NCBI GenBank assembly: GCA_019096065.1 | Contig: JAGUCH010000009.1 | Location: 6,086,001 to 6,150,000 of the forward strand | Direction of reading: 5' to 3' | Origin: Paracyclopina nana | Taxonomy: Eukaryota > Arthropoda > Copepoda > Cyclopoida > Cyclopettidae | DNA: 64,000 nucleotides | Shown here: piece by piece, positions 13,101 to 24,553 of the stretch | Numbering within the stretch: the first letter of the stretch is position 1 | How the letters are laid out: each line of letters begins with the position of its first letter | Notes under the pieces: model-generated | Database searches by the model: none | Told to the model about the DNA's origin: nothing | The model's input: the letters and a program-made list of their open reading frames with translations, nothing else | Translations under genes and position numbers: made by a program

Positions 13101-16100
13101 GAAAAACTGCCAATTAGCACCACAATGGCAAACTACGTAAATCAAATTTCCTTTTTTTAAATTATGTTTTACAATGTTAAATGATCGATACTTATTAGTT
13201 TTCAAAAAAATACCGATGCTTTATTTTGATTTTCAGCGTTATGTGCATTTTTTGAAAGTAAAAAATATTTGCAAATCAGCGAGCTTTTGAAGAGTGCTCA
13301 ATTGTCATCTCTTGAGTTTGGGCTCAGTTTACAAACTGGAAATTTATTCCAATTTACCAAAGTTGCTTTACAGCAATATTTGTCTTTTATTTGTAAATAC
13401 ATATTTAAAAGGATAAAGCACGTATTGCATTTAGCTCGAAGGCTGACCACTTAAAAAAATGGATAAAACGAATTTCTCTTTTTCTTTCAGAGCTCCACTG
13501 AGGTGATTCATGTCAGCTCAGATTTCGAAATCAGAAGGCCTCAAAGTGTGACTGTAAATGCACATGATTATTACTATGAGGGAGGGAGGCGTGGCAGTGA
13601 TGAAGTGGCCATTGTTCCAAAAAGAGGGCCACGCCCACCCTCGCGAAAGAGGCCCAAGTCCACGCCCATTCTCAGCAACAACAGCTGCAATCATTCCTAC
13701 GTGGACAAAAAGCGGTAGGTATTATTTTTTTAATTAGACCCTCACGACTTGAGAGAGCTAATTTACCCAATTTTTAGCTCAAAGCAAAACTCAAGTCAAT
13801 TTTGACGGGATTTTATGTAGCGACATTCATCAACTAACTTTAAAGAAATCTTGTCGAACAGCAACTTTCTCAGCTTGGAATTAATCTCAGCTTTGAGAGT
13901 TGCTGACAAATCTGAACGAGTACAATTGAGTCCCTTTGAAAAGCTTGCTGATTTGCAAATATTTGCTAATACATAATACATTGATCGACTTGCGACAAAA
14001 GTAGATGAACGCCTCATTGAGTGCCTGCAGTCATTTCCCAAAATGAAATATATAGCCACCTTTTTTCAATAAACCACAGCCAAAAAAACCACAGACATAA
14101 ATGTACTTGCTCGCAGGGCAAAATCATGATATATCAAATTCTACTCAAGGGGAAAAGGGGTAAAATCAAGGCCAGTCAAGCATGCAAAACTATTTGAAAA
14201 AATATGCTAGTCCATATAAGTTGCTGTGAAAAAAGTGAGAAATTGTTGATTAGCAATTATTCTGCCATGTTCCCATGAAGCTGCAACAAGTGTTGAAGTG
14301 AAAAATGGCTGATTTTTTTTGTTGCTGTTGTTGCAGTAGTGAGATGGTATTTTTGCCTGACTTGAGTGATGGAGAGACCAGCACTGATGGCTTCTTGGAA
14401 ATGGAAAAAACTCCTGTGGAAGATCATGCTAATAATTGTGCTTCAGCAGCACCTGGCAATTTCAACACATTGGAAACAATGTCTGCAAGAAGTTTTGGAT
14501 TCATCAAGCCTTCTCCCAAAGTGAGGGAAAACGATTTGGCCAACAGGATTCGAAGACACAAATCATTCTTCAATGCTGACACCTCGTCCAACATCACAGG
14601 TAACAAGATTTTTCCTTTTCACCTGCCAGGTGCAAATTAAGTGTCAAATCTGACACCTTCCCTTTTTTGAGCACCTTGTTAAAAACATCTTTTTATTCAA
14701 TGACGTCATTGAATGTAGATTTTTGATGAAAAGAAATATTTGCTAATCATCGCTCTTTGCAAAGCTGCTCAATTGTTCTCTGCATAATTTGCACTCAGTC
14801 TCCAAAACTGAAATTGCTGCCAATTAGCTAAAGTTGCTTGACGACAAAATTTTCCCAAAGCAGGAAAAGAACGATACTTTTTTCTTATGACTTGGAAATT
14901 GAGATGAGAATGCTTGTGATGCTCCACTCTATCATTACCCTTTGTTGCTTTGGAAATTGGTAGTTTTCCATGAAGATTGTGCATATGGTATCATCTTTTC
15001 TCATCTTTCAGCTGGTGGAGGTAATAATCATGCCAGGGCAGCCATGATGAGAACCAAGCCAAGACCTTTGATGCACAACAATGTGAGGAGAGCAGAAAGT
15101 TTCCACCACAGCAGATCAATGGGGGATTTTGATCATTTGGCACATGAAGAGGAGACCACTTCCAATCCCAGGTCATTCCATGGCATCATGGAGTACAGCC
15201 AGAGTCATCGGGGCCAAAGTGCTGACAGAATCCTGTCTCCAAATGATCCCATGGCACGGTGGTTCAAAAAGCCATTTTCACGCTCATGTGAAATTCCGCC
15301 AAATCGCCAAATTCTCATTTTGACGCCAATTTTCAGATTCTTTTTGGGAGAGCTTCTTAGCCATGAAAATAGCTCAAATTAGTGAAAAATGACAGAAAAG
15401 AGTTGAAATTCATCTTTAAAATGAAAATTTGTTTGAAAAAGTTTCCATGAGGAAAAACAGTAGAACAGCAAATTTTGCCTACTTTCAGGATTCTATAACT
15501 TTCCTTTGACATTGAATGACATTTAGATATTATTGCTATCATGATAATCAGACCCCATTTAATGATTATTCATCAAAATTGGCTGCGGAAATGTGCGGAA
15601 TTGGGAGCTCTGAAAGTCAATTTTTAGCTTAGAGCCCTATGAAAATTGACTTCGACGATTTCGCGAGTTTTTTCCCCGTGCGCGTCTAGAAGGGATTTTG
15701 AACCACTGTGCATGGAAGACAAGTCAAGAAAGCTGCACAAGTCCAAATCCATGGAATTCCTCAAGGCCAAGCTGCTCTCAAGGAAGCCATCCACCAAGCA
15801 GGTCAATCCACAGCAGCACAATCATGGCCCAATCATGCAGCAGCAGCCTTCAAGGCCAAGCAAGGCTGACTACGATTGGAGGCAGGATACTCCCTTTTGG
15901 AACCAGGCCAGTAAATCCAGGGTGAAGCCAGCTGTGCCTGCCAACAAGCCCAAGATCAGGGAAGAGCCCTGGACACATCTACATGGGCCTAGTCCAATGA
16001 CCACAGTGTGGCCTGGTGGCCATCAAAGCCCCTATCCTGGCCTTTTCCTGGGTGGCAGGAAAGCAGGGGTGCCTGGGGGTGGCAGTTTCTACCCCACCAG

Positions 16101-16464
16101 TTTCAGTGTGGCCAATCCAAAGAATCCTTCCAACGTGAGCAGAAATGTGGTGCTCACCCCTCCACCACCTGTGGGTGCTTTCGGACATCAGTTCTCCAAT
16201 GTGGCCTTTGCTGCGGTTGCGGCTGCGGCTGCAGCTCAAGCTGCCATTGCACAGCAGCAGCACAATGTGAAAAAACCAGTGGCGTCTGAGAGCCTGAAAG
16301 ATAGACTGGAGATTACTGAGCTGAGTGACGATGAGTCCAATCCTGACATACCCTCTCCTGATTACAGGCGGACGCCTTCAGAATCTTCTGGACGAAGATC
16401 CAGAAGCTCAACCAGTACGATGCAACATGGGAAGATACTTGATTTGCCTTCGGGCCTGTACTAA
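10102..16464 (+). CDS. mwh: Multiple-wing-hairs-like GBD/FH3 protein (7 coding exons)
   Basis: Exons inferred from GT/AG sites with matching phases: 10,102-10,540; 11,016-12,122; 12,498-12,730; 13,491-13,714; 14,337-14,599; 15,012-15,258; 15,690-16,464, giving about 1,095 residues. Residues about 30-320 look like the GTPase-binding/FH3 armadillo region of diaphanous-type formins. A predicted coiled coil follows (about 330-390), then acidic and serine-rich stretches, a PPPPP-RQRR proline run (exon 3), basic segments (NRIRRHKS) and a poly-Ala/Gln tail (about residue 1,010-1,030). No FH1 or FH2 follows, which is the architecture of Drosophila Mwh, a planar-cell-polarity effector that limits actin prehair formation at the cell cortex. 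A fragment of another FH3 protein is the main alternative. The exon 6 donor (CG|GTGGTT) is the weakest junction. Confidence 0.65.
13255..13395. repeat. MITE-like repeat in mwh-like intron 3
   Basis: AAATATTTGCAAATCAGCGAGC, then CTCAATTGTCATCTC, then CTCAGTTTACAAACTGGAAA. It shares word order with the copies at 14,735 and 18,885. Confidence 0.5.
14730..14880. repeat. MITE-like repeat in mwh-like intron 5
   Basis: AAATATTTGCTAATCATCGC, then CTCAATTGTTCTC, then CACTCAGTCTCCAAAACTGA and CCAATTAGCTAAAGTTGC. Diverged copy of the same family. Confidence 0.5.
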
Positions 16465-16473
16465 AAGGATATG

Positions 16474-16479
16474 AATAAA
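16474..16479 (+). terminator. AATAAA poly(A) signal of mwh-like gene
   Basis: AATAAA begins ten bases after the stop codon at 16,464. The same word recurs at the matching place in the decayed copy near 16,875, so the duplication included the 3' end. Confidence 0.6.
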
Positions 16480-16535
16480 TGTCGACATTTAGATATTTTG
16501 ATTAGGTATCGATGAAACTGAACCTTTATGATTCA

Positions 16536-16880
16536 TTATTCCTATGTCCCTATCCTGGCCTTTTCCTGGCTAGCAGGAATACAGGGGAGCCTGGGGTTGG
16601 CAGTTTTTTTACCGATAGTATCAGTGTGGCCAATCTAAAGAATCCTTCCAATGTGAGCAGAAATGTGGTGCTCACCCCTACACCACCTGTGGGTGCTTTC
16701 GAACATCAGTTCCCCAGTGTGGCCTTTGCTGCGGTTGCGGCTGCGGCTGCAGCACAAACTGCTATTGAACAGTAGCAGCACAATGTGAAAAAACCAGTGA
16801 CGTATGATAGCCTGAACGATATCATGGAAATCACTGAGCTGAGTGACGATGAGTCCAATCATGACATTCCATATGAATAA
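16536..16880 (+). pseudogene. Tandem partial copy of the mwh-like last exon
   Basis: This stretch repeats about 16,032-16,350 of the last coding exon, including the Tyr-Pro-Gly-Leu-Phe-Leu start, the SNVSRNVVLTP word and the alanine run. It breaks at an in-frame TAG where the parent encodes a Gln run and has lost sequence further on. It ends at a second AATAAA. It is an unprocessed segmental duplicate without an obvious acceptor. Confidence 0.75.
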
Positions 16881-16934
16881 ATGTTGATCACTACGTAAAC
16901 TTTTAAACAAATCCTGACGTTTAACTACTTTACG

Positions 16935-17005
16935 TGCTTGTAATTGATTTCAGTCTTGGAAACTGAAAACAAATCAGGAAGATGACAATTGAGTTTCATA
17001 GCAAA
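16935..17005. repeat. MITE-like dispersed repeat copy
   Basis: TTTCAGTCTTGGAAACTGAA, then AACAAATCAGGAAGATGACA ending in ATTGAG. Same core as 18,050 and 20,620. Confidence 0.5.
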
Positions 17006-17090
17006 GATTCCTGATTTGAGCATAATTTATTTGGCATATAAAGTATATTTCATGAATTATCGTCAAAATGCTGTGCATTTTTTTGAAATA

Positions 17091-18022
17091 TTAATGATGC
17101 TTGCGCAATAAATTGGCTAAGTGTTCCACCCACTTCTTTAAAATTGCAGCCAAAAGAAATCTGGAATGATTAATTGAAAAGAGGTTTGCAATAATAATGA
17201 GAGATAGAAATCTTGCTAAATCATCATCATGGCAAAATACTATGTAGGTTAATTGCCATAATTCAAATTCCTCTTCTTCTGCAAGTTGTGAAAGTTTTGA
17301 CATTTTGCTCTTCAAACTGCTGCATTGCCATTCCAGTGGACTCTTTTTTCCACCATCATTTTCTTCTTGGAAAATGTCAAGTTCAATCACTTCCAAGTGA
17401 CTTCAATGTCATTTTCAGAAAAGTGAAAAAAAAAATTATATTTTACATAAAATAGTTTCATATTTAAAAAAGGTATTTTATATATTTCAAAAAAAAATAT
17501 TTTATTATTCACAAAAAATAGCCTAATCTTTTACCAAACATATCTTATCTTTTAGAATTTTTTTTATTAATTTTACAAAAGAATGTTTTATGTGTGGAAA
17601 AAAATACATAATCTTTAAAAAAAATTTAAAAAAATCTTATTTTTGAAAACAGGTTAGTTTTTTTTTGCATTTTCTGGGTTGTCATTCTGCATTTCATAAT
17701 TGCTTTGGGAAGCGTTTAACCTTGCAAAACTGTAATGTAGAATAGCATCTAATTTGGCACACTCAATGGCTTTTCGTGGCAAAATTGGAAACCACAAATT
17801 CAACCTTCGTGACACCAAATACAGATTGTTACACCTACATTTCAACATTTCTTCGTGAGCCTCAACTTGATTGCTTTTGTTATTGATCACCCCAAATTTG
17901 CCGCATTTTTTTCCTAGGTCAGCTGTTGTAGCCTTGACACGTGCGCGCATCAAAAGTGTCAACCTTGCAGCTGCTGAAGATGCCAATAACATTCTTGAGG
18001 TCATTCTACTTTGCCACATCAT
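17091..18022 (-). other. Two minus-strand open stretches, possible unrecognised gene
   Basis: Frames 18,022-17,654 (122 residues, basic N part, then a mixed region with Cys-Arg-Cys) and 17,396-17,091 (101 residues, acidic then hydrophobic/basic) have more protein-like composition than neighbouring frames, although AT-rich low-complexity DNA (17,455-17,650) separates them. No domain is recognised and no splice pair was proven. This could be an unknown gene, a relic or chance. Confidence 0.2.
17455..17660. repeat. A/T low-complexity tract
   Basis: Runs of A and T with words such as TTTTACATAAAATAG and AAAAAAATATTTTATT. No coding potential. Confidence 0.6.
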
Positions 18023-18029
18023 TTTATGC

Positions 18030-18140
18030 GCCGTTCATCTACACATTTCCATTTCAGTTTTACGCACTGAAAACAAATTTGTGGGTAGACAATTGAGTTT
18101 GCTTTCAAAGCTTGATGATTAGTGCATATTTTTAATAATA
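18030..18140. repeat. MITE-like dispersed repeat copy
   Basis: A clear copy: GCCGTTCATCTACAC, then TTTCAGTTTTACGCACTGAA, then GGTAGACAATTGAGTTTG and CAAAGCTTGATGATTAGTGC. Confidence 0.55.
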
Positions 18141-18884
18141 TGTTGATTTTCATATACTTCGCTATGCTCGTCCGCACAAAGTTATACTAGGGTATTTTGC
18201 AACTGTAATGATTAATTGGAAAAATTAATCCAATTATAAGTAATGATATTATTTAAATAAATTAGAGTTTTAATTAATATCTATGATTTTGCTATACTCA
18301 TCCTTTTAAAAACCTAAATCAAATTTAAATTCTCAGCTTTTTTTTATTTATGAACAAATGTGTGTAAATGAATGAGCTCTTATGAACTTCTCAATGGGGA
18401 ACTTTGAAATTTGATGTCAGTGACCAAAACTGAAATTTACTTAAAAAACCAAAATATTGTGGAGCATTAAAATTAATACAGATGAACGCCGCATAAAACC
18501 TCATTATATATTATCACGTGTCGCAAATGAAGATGATGCGACCTTGCAGGCAATAAATTAGATAAATGTAGAAAAAAATAATTGAGCAAGTTGGCTGATT
18601 TGAAAACTGAAATGATGGCTCAAATTCGATTCGGCCAATAAGTTGAACACATGTTGCTTGAAAATCCTAACGGGTCATGTTTGTCAAAGATTTTGACCGA
18701 ATTTCTTGCGTTTCTTCAGGGCATTCATCAAAATCGTGATCACGGTGATCAAAAGGCGGCAGCAGCAACTTTAAAACACCGTTACAATTTCAGAAACTCC
18801 AAAATTAATGATTGATATATCAGAATTGACGATGTTTTTCTTAAAATGCTTTTGACGCATAACGTACTTTATTTTTGCAAAAAT

Positions 18885-19035
18885 AAATCATTGCAAATCA
18901 GCAAGCTTTTTCATGCAGACCAATTGACAACTTCCAAATTTGGATTCAGTTGGCAAAACTGAAATTCACTTTGGAACCAAGAAATTTGTTTGCGGCAAGA
19001 TTTTGGCTCATTTTTGCAGATGAACACCGCTTGAA
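18885..19035. repeat. MITE-like dispersed repeat copy
   Basis: The reverse orientation of the 18,030 copy: TTGCAAATCAGCAAGCTTTT, CCAATTGACAAC, TTCAGTTGGCAAAACTGAAA, ending at GCAGATGAACACCGC. Confidence 0.55.
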
Positions 19036-20590
19036 CTTTTTTATTGGGGATGAGATGAAAAAGCTGAGTTTGGGAAGATTTGTCAAAGCTGAAAGGGTGC
19101 CAATTACAATTTTTCAAAAAATTCTCATGAAATTTATTTTATCATGCTTTAATGTGGTCACTTTGTTATTGTGCGCAAAATTGTGAAAAACCACCATCAT
19201 ATAACAGCATCTCTTCTGGTGCTCCACTTTTTTCTTCTGTTGCTTGGCAGATGACGTGATGAACTGGATTTTCCACCAAAGAAGACCAATGTGGCGTTCA
19301 TCTAATGTGCTAAGAAAAATAGTGATTAATTAATTGTTAATAAAATTACTATTTTGAAAAATCATTATTTTGAAAAATCCTTAACTTAACAAAATAGTAT
19401 TAATTTGAAAAGTATTTTAAAATTGGAAGAAATCATTATTTTGAATAATTATAAGTGATTTTAAAGATATTTTAAATCTGAAAAATAATAATTTGCTTAA
19501 TATTAATTAGTTTGTTATTTATTAGTGAAATTTGAATTTGACAAAAATTAGTTTGAAAACCATTATGTTAATTTGAAAAATATTTCAATATTCTTAAAAT
19601 AAATATTGAAGCATCCTTTTGAAAAAATCGAAATATTAATTTTGTTTGTTTTGACCAGAGTAGGTGCATGAAAAGACACTTATAAGAGTATTGATTTTCA
19701 TAGATGAACACCACATTTTCGATTCATTAGGCTAATGACACTTTTAGTATAGAACAGCTTGGCCTAGAAATCCCCCCTAAAATTACACGGTGTCTCTTCT
19801 TCTTCTTCATGGGCTGAACTTTGCCTGACCCTGTCATGATAATGATACCAGGTAATAATAAAAGTGAAATCGGAGCTCAAACTGCGACAAAAGCATAATA
19901 ACACTAAATGTTCCATGTTTTTTATCTTCTGAGAAAATGTTAATTGCACTCACAATAAAGTTTAATTTTAAAAAAGTTTTTTTTTTGTAGAGTGACTGTA
20001 AATGAACACCTCATAAAAATAACTCTTGTTTCAAGAAAAAGTACAACAAATAAAAAAATCCTTTTTATTTATGAATACATTAAGTAATAATGAAGTTATG
20101 ATATAATATTTAAAATTACTGAATTTTACTCTAGAAAAATCAAACAATGAAAATGATTTTTAAGTAAATTAATTTATGCAAAATGTCAAACTTTTGATCC
20201 AAGAAAAGTGGTTTTTCTGTCAAAAGCTGGGTAATAATTAAAAAAATTGTTTCAATAGTGAGTAGATGAACAGCACTTAAAAAAGTTTAAAGATTATCTA
20301 ATAAGCAGCAAAAAAGTTGGCATGAACTTTTTTGCCTAATTCAACTGGAAGTTGGGTGTAATTATTCAGTCGTGAGCAACACAAAAAAATGAGGCTTCCA
20401 TCTATGTCAGCTGTTTTTTTTATCTTGTAGAGATTAGTTTTCGAGGCTGAAAACAAATCTGTCAGAAGTGTCATTTAACCTCCCCAATATCCATTATTAT
20501 TAGTCTTACTTTCACCATTCTCATCATCTTCGTGAGATAATTACCTGCAATAGCGTGGGCATATTGCTCCAAAAAGAATGTCGAGATCTT
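19036..20590. other. AT-rich non-coding stretch with repeat words
   Basis: No supported gene. GATGAACACC/GATGAACAGC and GTTCATCTA words lie near 19,286, 19,703, 19,998 and 20,266, so several decayed repeat copies are present. 19,320-19,640 is A/T low complexity. The small frame at 19,764-19,949 has no support. Confidence 0.45.
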
Positions 20591-20594
20591 GTCG

Positions 20595-20700
20595 ATAATC
20601 AATTTTTTGTCATTGAAAGAAATTTCAGTTTTGGAAACTGAAAGCTAATTGAGAAGACTTCAATTGATCCGGATTCAAAAGCTTGATGATTTGTACATAT
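20595..20700. repeat. MITE-like dispersed repeat copy
   Basis: TTTCAGTTTTGGAAACTGAA, then GAGAAGACTTCAATTGATCC and AAAGCTTGATGATTTGTACA. Close to the 16,935 and 18,030 copies. Confidence 0.5.
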
Positions 20701-20944
20701 TAATTTCTGCATTAAAATGTCATTTGTCGTCTCAAAGTTCGCTTAACATTGTTCAATATTTTAGAAAGCGAATAATGATGTTAAATATCAATCATGTATT
20801 TAATCTAAATAAAACACTGTTTCACATGCTTTGTATAAAGGTACTTGTTTTGAAAATGGAGATTGCATCCCTTGCACCTAAAATTGAGCCTGAAAAATAC
20901 GAATCCAATTAATTTATTAATTAATGATAATTAGTATAATGTAC

Positions 20945-21177
20945 TCACTTGTGCTGCCTATGTCTGTGTTGCCTTAATGCTCCAGTTGAAGGGCCACGAT
21001 AGTCGCACATGTTACATTCATAAGGCAATGTAATGTTTAAGGCTGGCAGATCCTTTCTGGGAACATCCACGTGGTACCTGTCCATATGTTTTTGCAGTGC
21101 AAATCTGGAGGGAGCCAAATATGAGGTGCAATATCTGCAATTGAGGCCAGTGTCTTCATCATCTACCAAGAGCAAAT
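20945..21177 (-). CDS. C2H2 cassette Z11 (most distal)
   Basis: Alternative 3' exon with two fingers: CRYC..(K)HMDRYH and CNMC..RQHRHRQH. The acceptor is TTACTTCCAG. The reading ends at TGA, but the bases there are CACAA|GTGAGT, a good splice donor, so the exon may instead be spliced onward to an exon left of 20,945. This makes it the most ambiguous cassette end in the array. Confidence 0.7.
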
Positions 21178-21360
21178 CTGGAAGTAAAATCAACAATTAT
21201 TCTTAGCTTTTCATGTTCAAAGATTTTGGGACTGAGAACAAGGTTACAAGGTTTGAACCGGCTACTGAGTCCCATCAAAAACCGACTGATTGCAACATGC
21301 TTGTGAACCTTGACCTACCTTGCTAGTGACCATGGCTCGAACCTTTGGCACAACCTTACA

Positions 21361-21910
21361 CATGAGCATTTAAGAATGGCCACAACCTTGGCCTCAACCC
21401 TACCTAAAACCTCTGCCACAACCTTACCTAAAACCTTAGCTAAACCATTTCATAAAAGATAGGCCACAGCTTTACTTAGAATCATAGCTACAACCTTTGG
21501 TAAAACCTTACCTGAACCTTGGCCACAACCTTACATAGAGCCTTGGCCGCAACCTTACCTTCAACCTTAGCAACAACCTTAGGTAAAACCTTACCTAGAA
21601 CCTTGGCAACTACCTTTTGGGCCAAACCTCACCAAGAACCTTGGCAACTACCTTGGGGCCAAACCTCTCCTAGAACCTTGGCAACTACCTTGGGGCCAAA
21701 CCTTACCTAGAACCTTGACTTACTTATAACTCGACCTAGAACCTTGGCAACTACCTTGGGGCCAAACCTCACCAAGAACCTTGGCAACTACCTTGGGGCC
21801 AAACCTTACCTAGAACCTTGACCGCAACCTTACTTATAACTTGACCTCAACCCTAACAATACCTTAGCCATTCTTTACTTTGGTGCAACCTTTGTGATAT
21901 CCTTGAGCAC
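21361..21910. repeat. Minisatellite, AACCTTGGC-type units
   Basis: Imperfect tandem units built on AACCTTGG/ACCTTACC. A roughly 42-bp higher-order repeat (ACCTTGGCAACTACCTTGGG plus GCCAAACCT) is best preserved at 21,600-21,830. It lies in the intron between cassettes Z10 and Z11. The open frame across it (21,519-21,710) is a repeat translation. Confidence 0.8.
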
Positions 21911-21997
21911 AACCTTGTTCATAACCTTATAGACATGATACATGGACATGAACATTAAAGTAACAATGTATTTTCATAATGACTATTCTCTTTATTT

Positions 21998-22557
21998 TCA
22001 TATTTTCAGAGGGTCCAAAGCAGTAGACTCATCAGAAAATCCTTTGACCTTGGCAAGGACATGATAGTCCACAATTTGCTTCAAGTCCATAACTGGCCTT
22101 TTGTGGCTGCCATAAATGTGGAGGAACAGGGAATGCATTGAATTGCACATTTTGGAGCAAAACCTGCAAATGATGTCCCCCTCAAAGTGGGCACTTTTTA
22201 TGTGTCTCACAAGTGCATTGAGGTTCTTTTTGCAGGAAAAGTGGCACAAATTGCACATGAAACCATTCTCCTCAATCCTGATGAACTCATGGGCTATTTC
22301 AGGCTCAAAATGAACAGACATGATCAGGCCCAAATCCAGTTTGGTGCTGTGGCCTTTGCCCAAATGAGTCTGGTTGAAATGCCTTTTGAGGCTCTGCTCA
22401 TTTGGGTAAGCTTTGGAGCAAAATTTGCATTGCAAGCTGCAAATTTTGGGGTGCATTGTAACGTTGTGCAAATTCATCTCTGCTTTGCTTAGGCTGTAAT
22501 AGCCACAATCCATGCAAACCAATTCCCCAGTTTTGCTGGCAATTTGGCTTTTTCTGC
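21998..22557 (-). CDS. C2H2 cassette Z10, four fingers
   Basis: The longest zinc-finger cassette (186 residues after the split codon). Four C2H2-type fingers: CMDC..HNVTMH, CKFC..HFNQTH, CNLC..HIKSAH and CRFC..HIYGSH, with a 50-residue spacer between the second and third. The acceptor is TTTACTTGCAG at 22,558. It has twice the usual finger number and no close paralogue in the array. Confidence 0.8.
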
Positions 22558-22584
22558 CTGCAAGTAAACAAAGAAAGGAGCAGT

Positions 22585-22775
22585 TTAATGTGGCGTTCAT
22601 CTACATCAACTACTTGTGTGCTTTGGTCACTGCATTCTCAGTTTAGTCCTTGACGCTTAAAATAATAACGCTTTTTGACAAACAAATATTTAGCAATCAA
22701 CCAGCTGAAGAATGAGAATCAATTGTAATCTTTCAACTTCACATTCAGTTTGCAAAACTGAAATTGGCCTTTACT
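22585..22775. repeat. MITE-like repeat between cassettes
   Basis: GTGGCGTTCATCTACATC, then CAAATATTTAGCAATCAACC, ending in TTCAGTTTGCAAAACTGAAA. The right half runs into the decayed cassette at 22,745, so an insertion may have helped destroy that cassette. Confidence 0.5.
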
Positions 22776-23055
22776 ACGTCAAATTGCTTTCCATCTCGAT
22801 TTTTTTGAACAGATTGATAAACAGCGATAGTGATTTTGCATTGTTGTATTCTAGTGGTGTTTTTTATTATGATGAGCCAAATTAAGACACAAATCAAGCA
22901 TGGCAGTTGAAGATCCAGGTGTCTACACTCAACATGTCTAACCATGTTGGATCTTTTAATGCTGTTGTAAGAGAACTTTTTGCAAGCAAAATCTTTGTAG
23001 CCTCCATCATTTACTCCTATTGTGAAGCATTCCACTGGATCACCCACAAAATCTC
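22745..23055 (-). pseudogene. Decayed C2H2 cassette, relative of Z8/Z9
   Basis: The first half matches Z8/Z9 (ECFTIGVNDGGYK), but the first finger has CKKF in place of CKKC. The second finger loses its ligands after CLIC and runs into repeat-derived sequence. The acceptor and phase remain, so it could still be spliced, but neither finger can fold normally. Confidence 0.7.
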
Positions 23056-23327
23056 CTGAAAAGTACAGTTCATTGGACTTAAAACCAGCATCGAATGCAA
23101 ATCATCATGATCAATATTTTAACCAAATATTGCTTATAAAGGCGAAACTGATGCCTCTTCAACAAGATGTTATGATAAACATTTAGATTTGTAAATGCCG
23201 ACTAAGATCGAGATTTGACAATGTTCCTTGGAATGTGAAAGGCGAAACTTGACATTCTCTTGACTTTATAGTTAACATAATATGTAGCTCATAAAATATT
23301 TCATAATTGCACAATTAACTGTTGCAT

Positions 23328-23554
23328 TTATTGATGATGACTTTTTAAATGATACAACAGATTTCGCTTTGACCTGAAAATCCTGTCGCAATAGTGACAT
23401 GGCAGCTGAAGATCCAGGTGTCTACACTCGACATGTCTAACCATGTCGGTTCTATTATTGCTGCTGTAAGAGCACTTTTTGCAAGCAAAAGCTTTGTAGC
23501 CTCCATCATTTACTCCTATTGTGAAGCATTCTTCTGGATCACCCTCAGAATCTC
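23328..23554 (-). CDS. C2H2 cassette Z9 (identical twin of Z8)
   Basis: Two fingers: CKKC..HVECRH and CHYC..HLKSHH, after GDSEGDPEECFTIG. The acceptor is TATTTTTCAG at 23,555. The predicted protein is identical to Z8, 447 bp away, as is the surrounding intron DNA. Confidence 0.8.
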
Positions 23555-23774
23555 CTGAAAAATATAGTACATTTGACTTAAAAACCATCATGATCAACAT
23601 TCTGACCAAATAATGTATTTATGATATTCCAGTTTCGCAATAAATTAATGAATCTTAGACTTGACCAAGATGATCTATAGTAATAAGGTGAGTTCTTGAC
23701 ATTCTCTTGACTTTATAGTTAACATAATATGTAGCTCATAAAATATTTCATAATTGCACAATTAACTGTTGCAT

Positions 23775-24001
23775 TTATTGATGATGACTTTTTAAATGAT
23801 ACAACAGATTTCGCTTTGACCTGAAAATCCTGTCGCAATAGTGACATGGCAGCTGAAGATCCAGGTGTCTACACTCGACATGTCTAACCATGTCGGTTCT
23901 ATTATTGCTGCTGTAAGAGCACTTTTTGCAAGCAAAAGCTTTGTAGCCTCCATCATTTACTCCTATTGTGAAGCATTCTTCTGGATCACCCTCAGAATCT
24001 C
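23775..24001 (-). CDS. C2H2 cassette Z8 (identical twin of Z9)
   Basis: Same sequence as Z9: acidic start, then CKKC..HVECRH and CHYC..HLKSHH. It is part of a perfect tandem duplication (about 23,249-23,672 and 23,696-24,119), so it is either very young, gene-converted or an assembly duplicate. Confidence 0.8.
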
Positions 24002-24191
24002 CTGAAAAATATAGTACATTTGACTTAAAAACCATCATGATCAACATTCTGACCAAATAATGTATTTATGATATTCCAGTTTCGCAATAAATTAATGAAT
24101 CTTAGACTTGACAAGATTCTAACATACAACTCATAATATGTCAGAGGTTAATAAGTGATTCAACTTTATTTTGGGCTAAAATGACTCAACA

Positions 24192-24436
24192 TTATTTCTC
24201 TAGGTTATGATGATGCTTTTTGAAGTGATAGGACAAATTTCTTTTTGATGTGAAGAGCCTGTTGCAATACTGACAAGGGAGCAGACGATCCAGGTGCTTG
24301 GCATCAATATGACGAAGTACGCAGCTCTTCCATGAGCTAGTGAACTCACAAATGGCACAAGCAAAGGATCTTCCTCCACTGCCTAACTCCTTTGTGATCA
24401 AGTGTGATTCAATTTCAGCCTCCCCACCAGTAAGTC
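24192..24436 (-). CDS. C2H2 cassette Z7
   Basis: Two intact fingers: CAIC..HIDAKH and CQYC..HFKKHH, after a GLTGGEAEIE start. The acceptor is CCATTTCAG at 24,437. Paralogue of the damaged cassette at 24,554. Confidence 0.8.
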
Positions 24437-24553
24437 CTGAAATGGAGTATGCGACAATTACTTCAACTGGAATACAATTACAAATATTTTGACCTAATGT
24501 CATCAAGAAATTGATACTTTATGAATACCTAAACAATATCAATATTTTCAAAT

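Noticed and set aside
21519-21710. Threonine/leucine-rich + strand frame
   Set aside because: Pure minisatellite translation.
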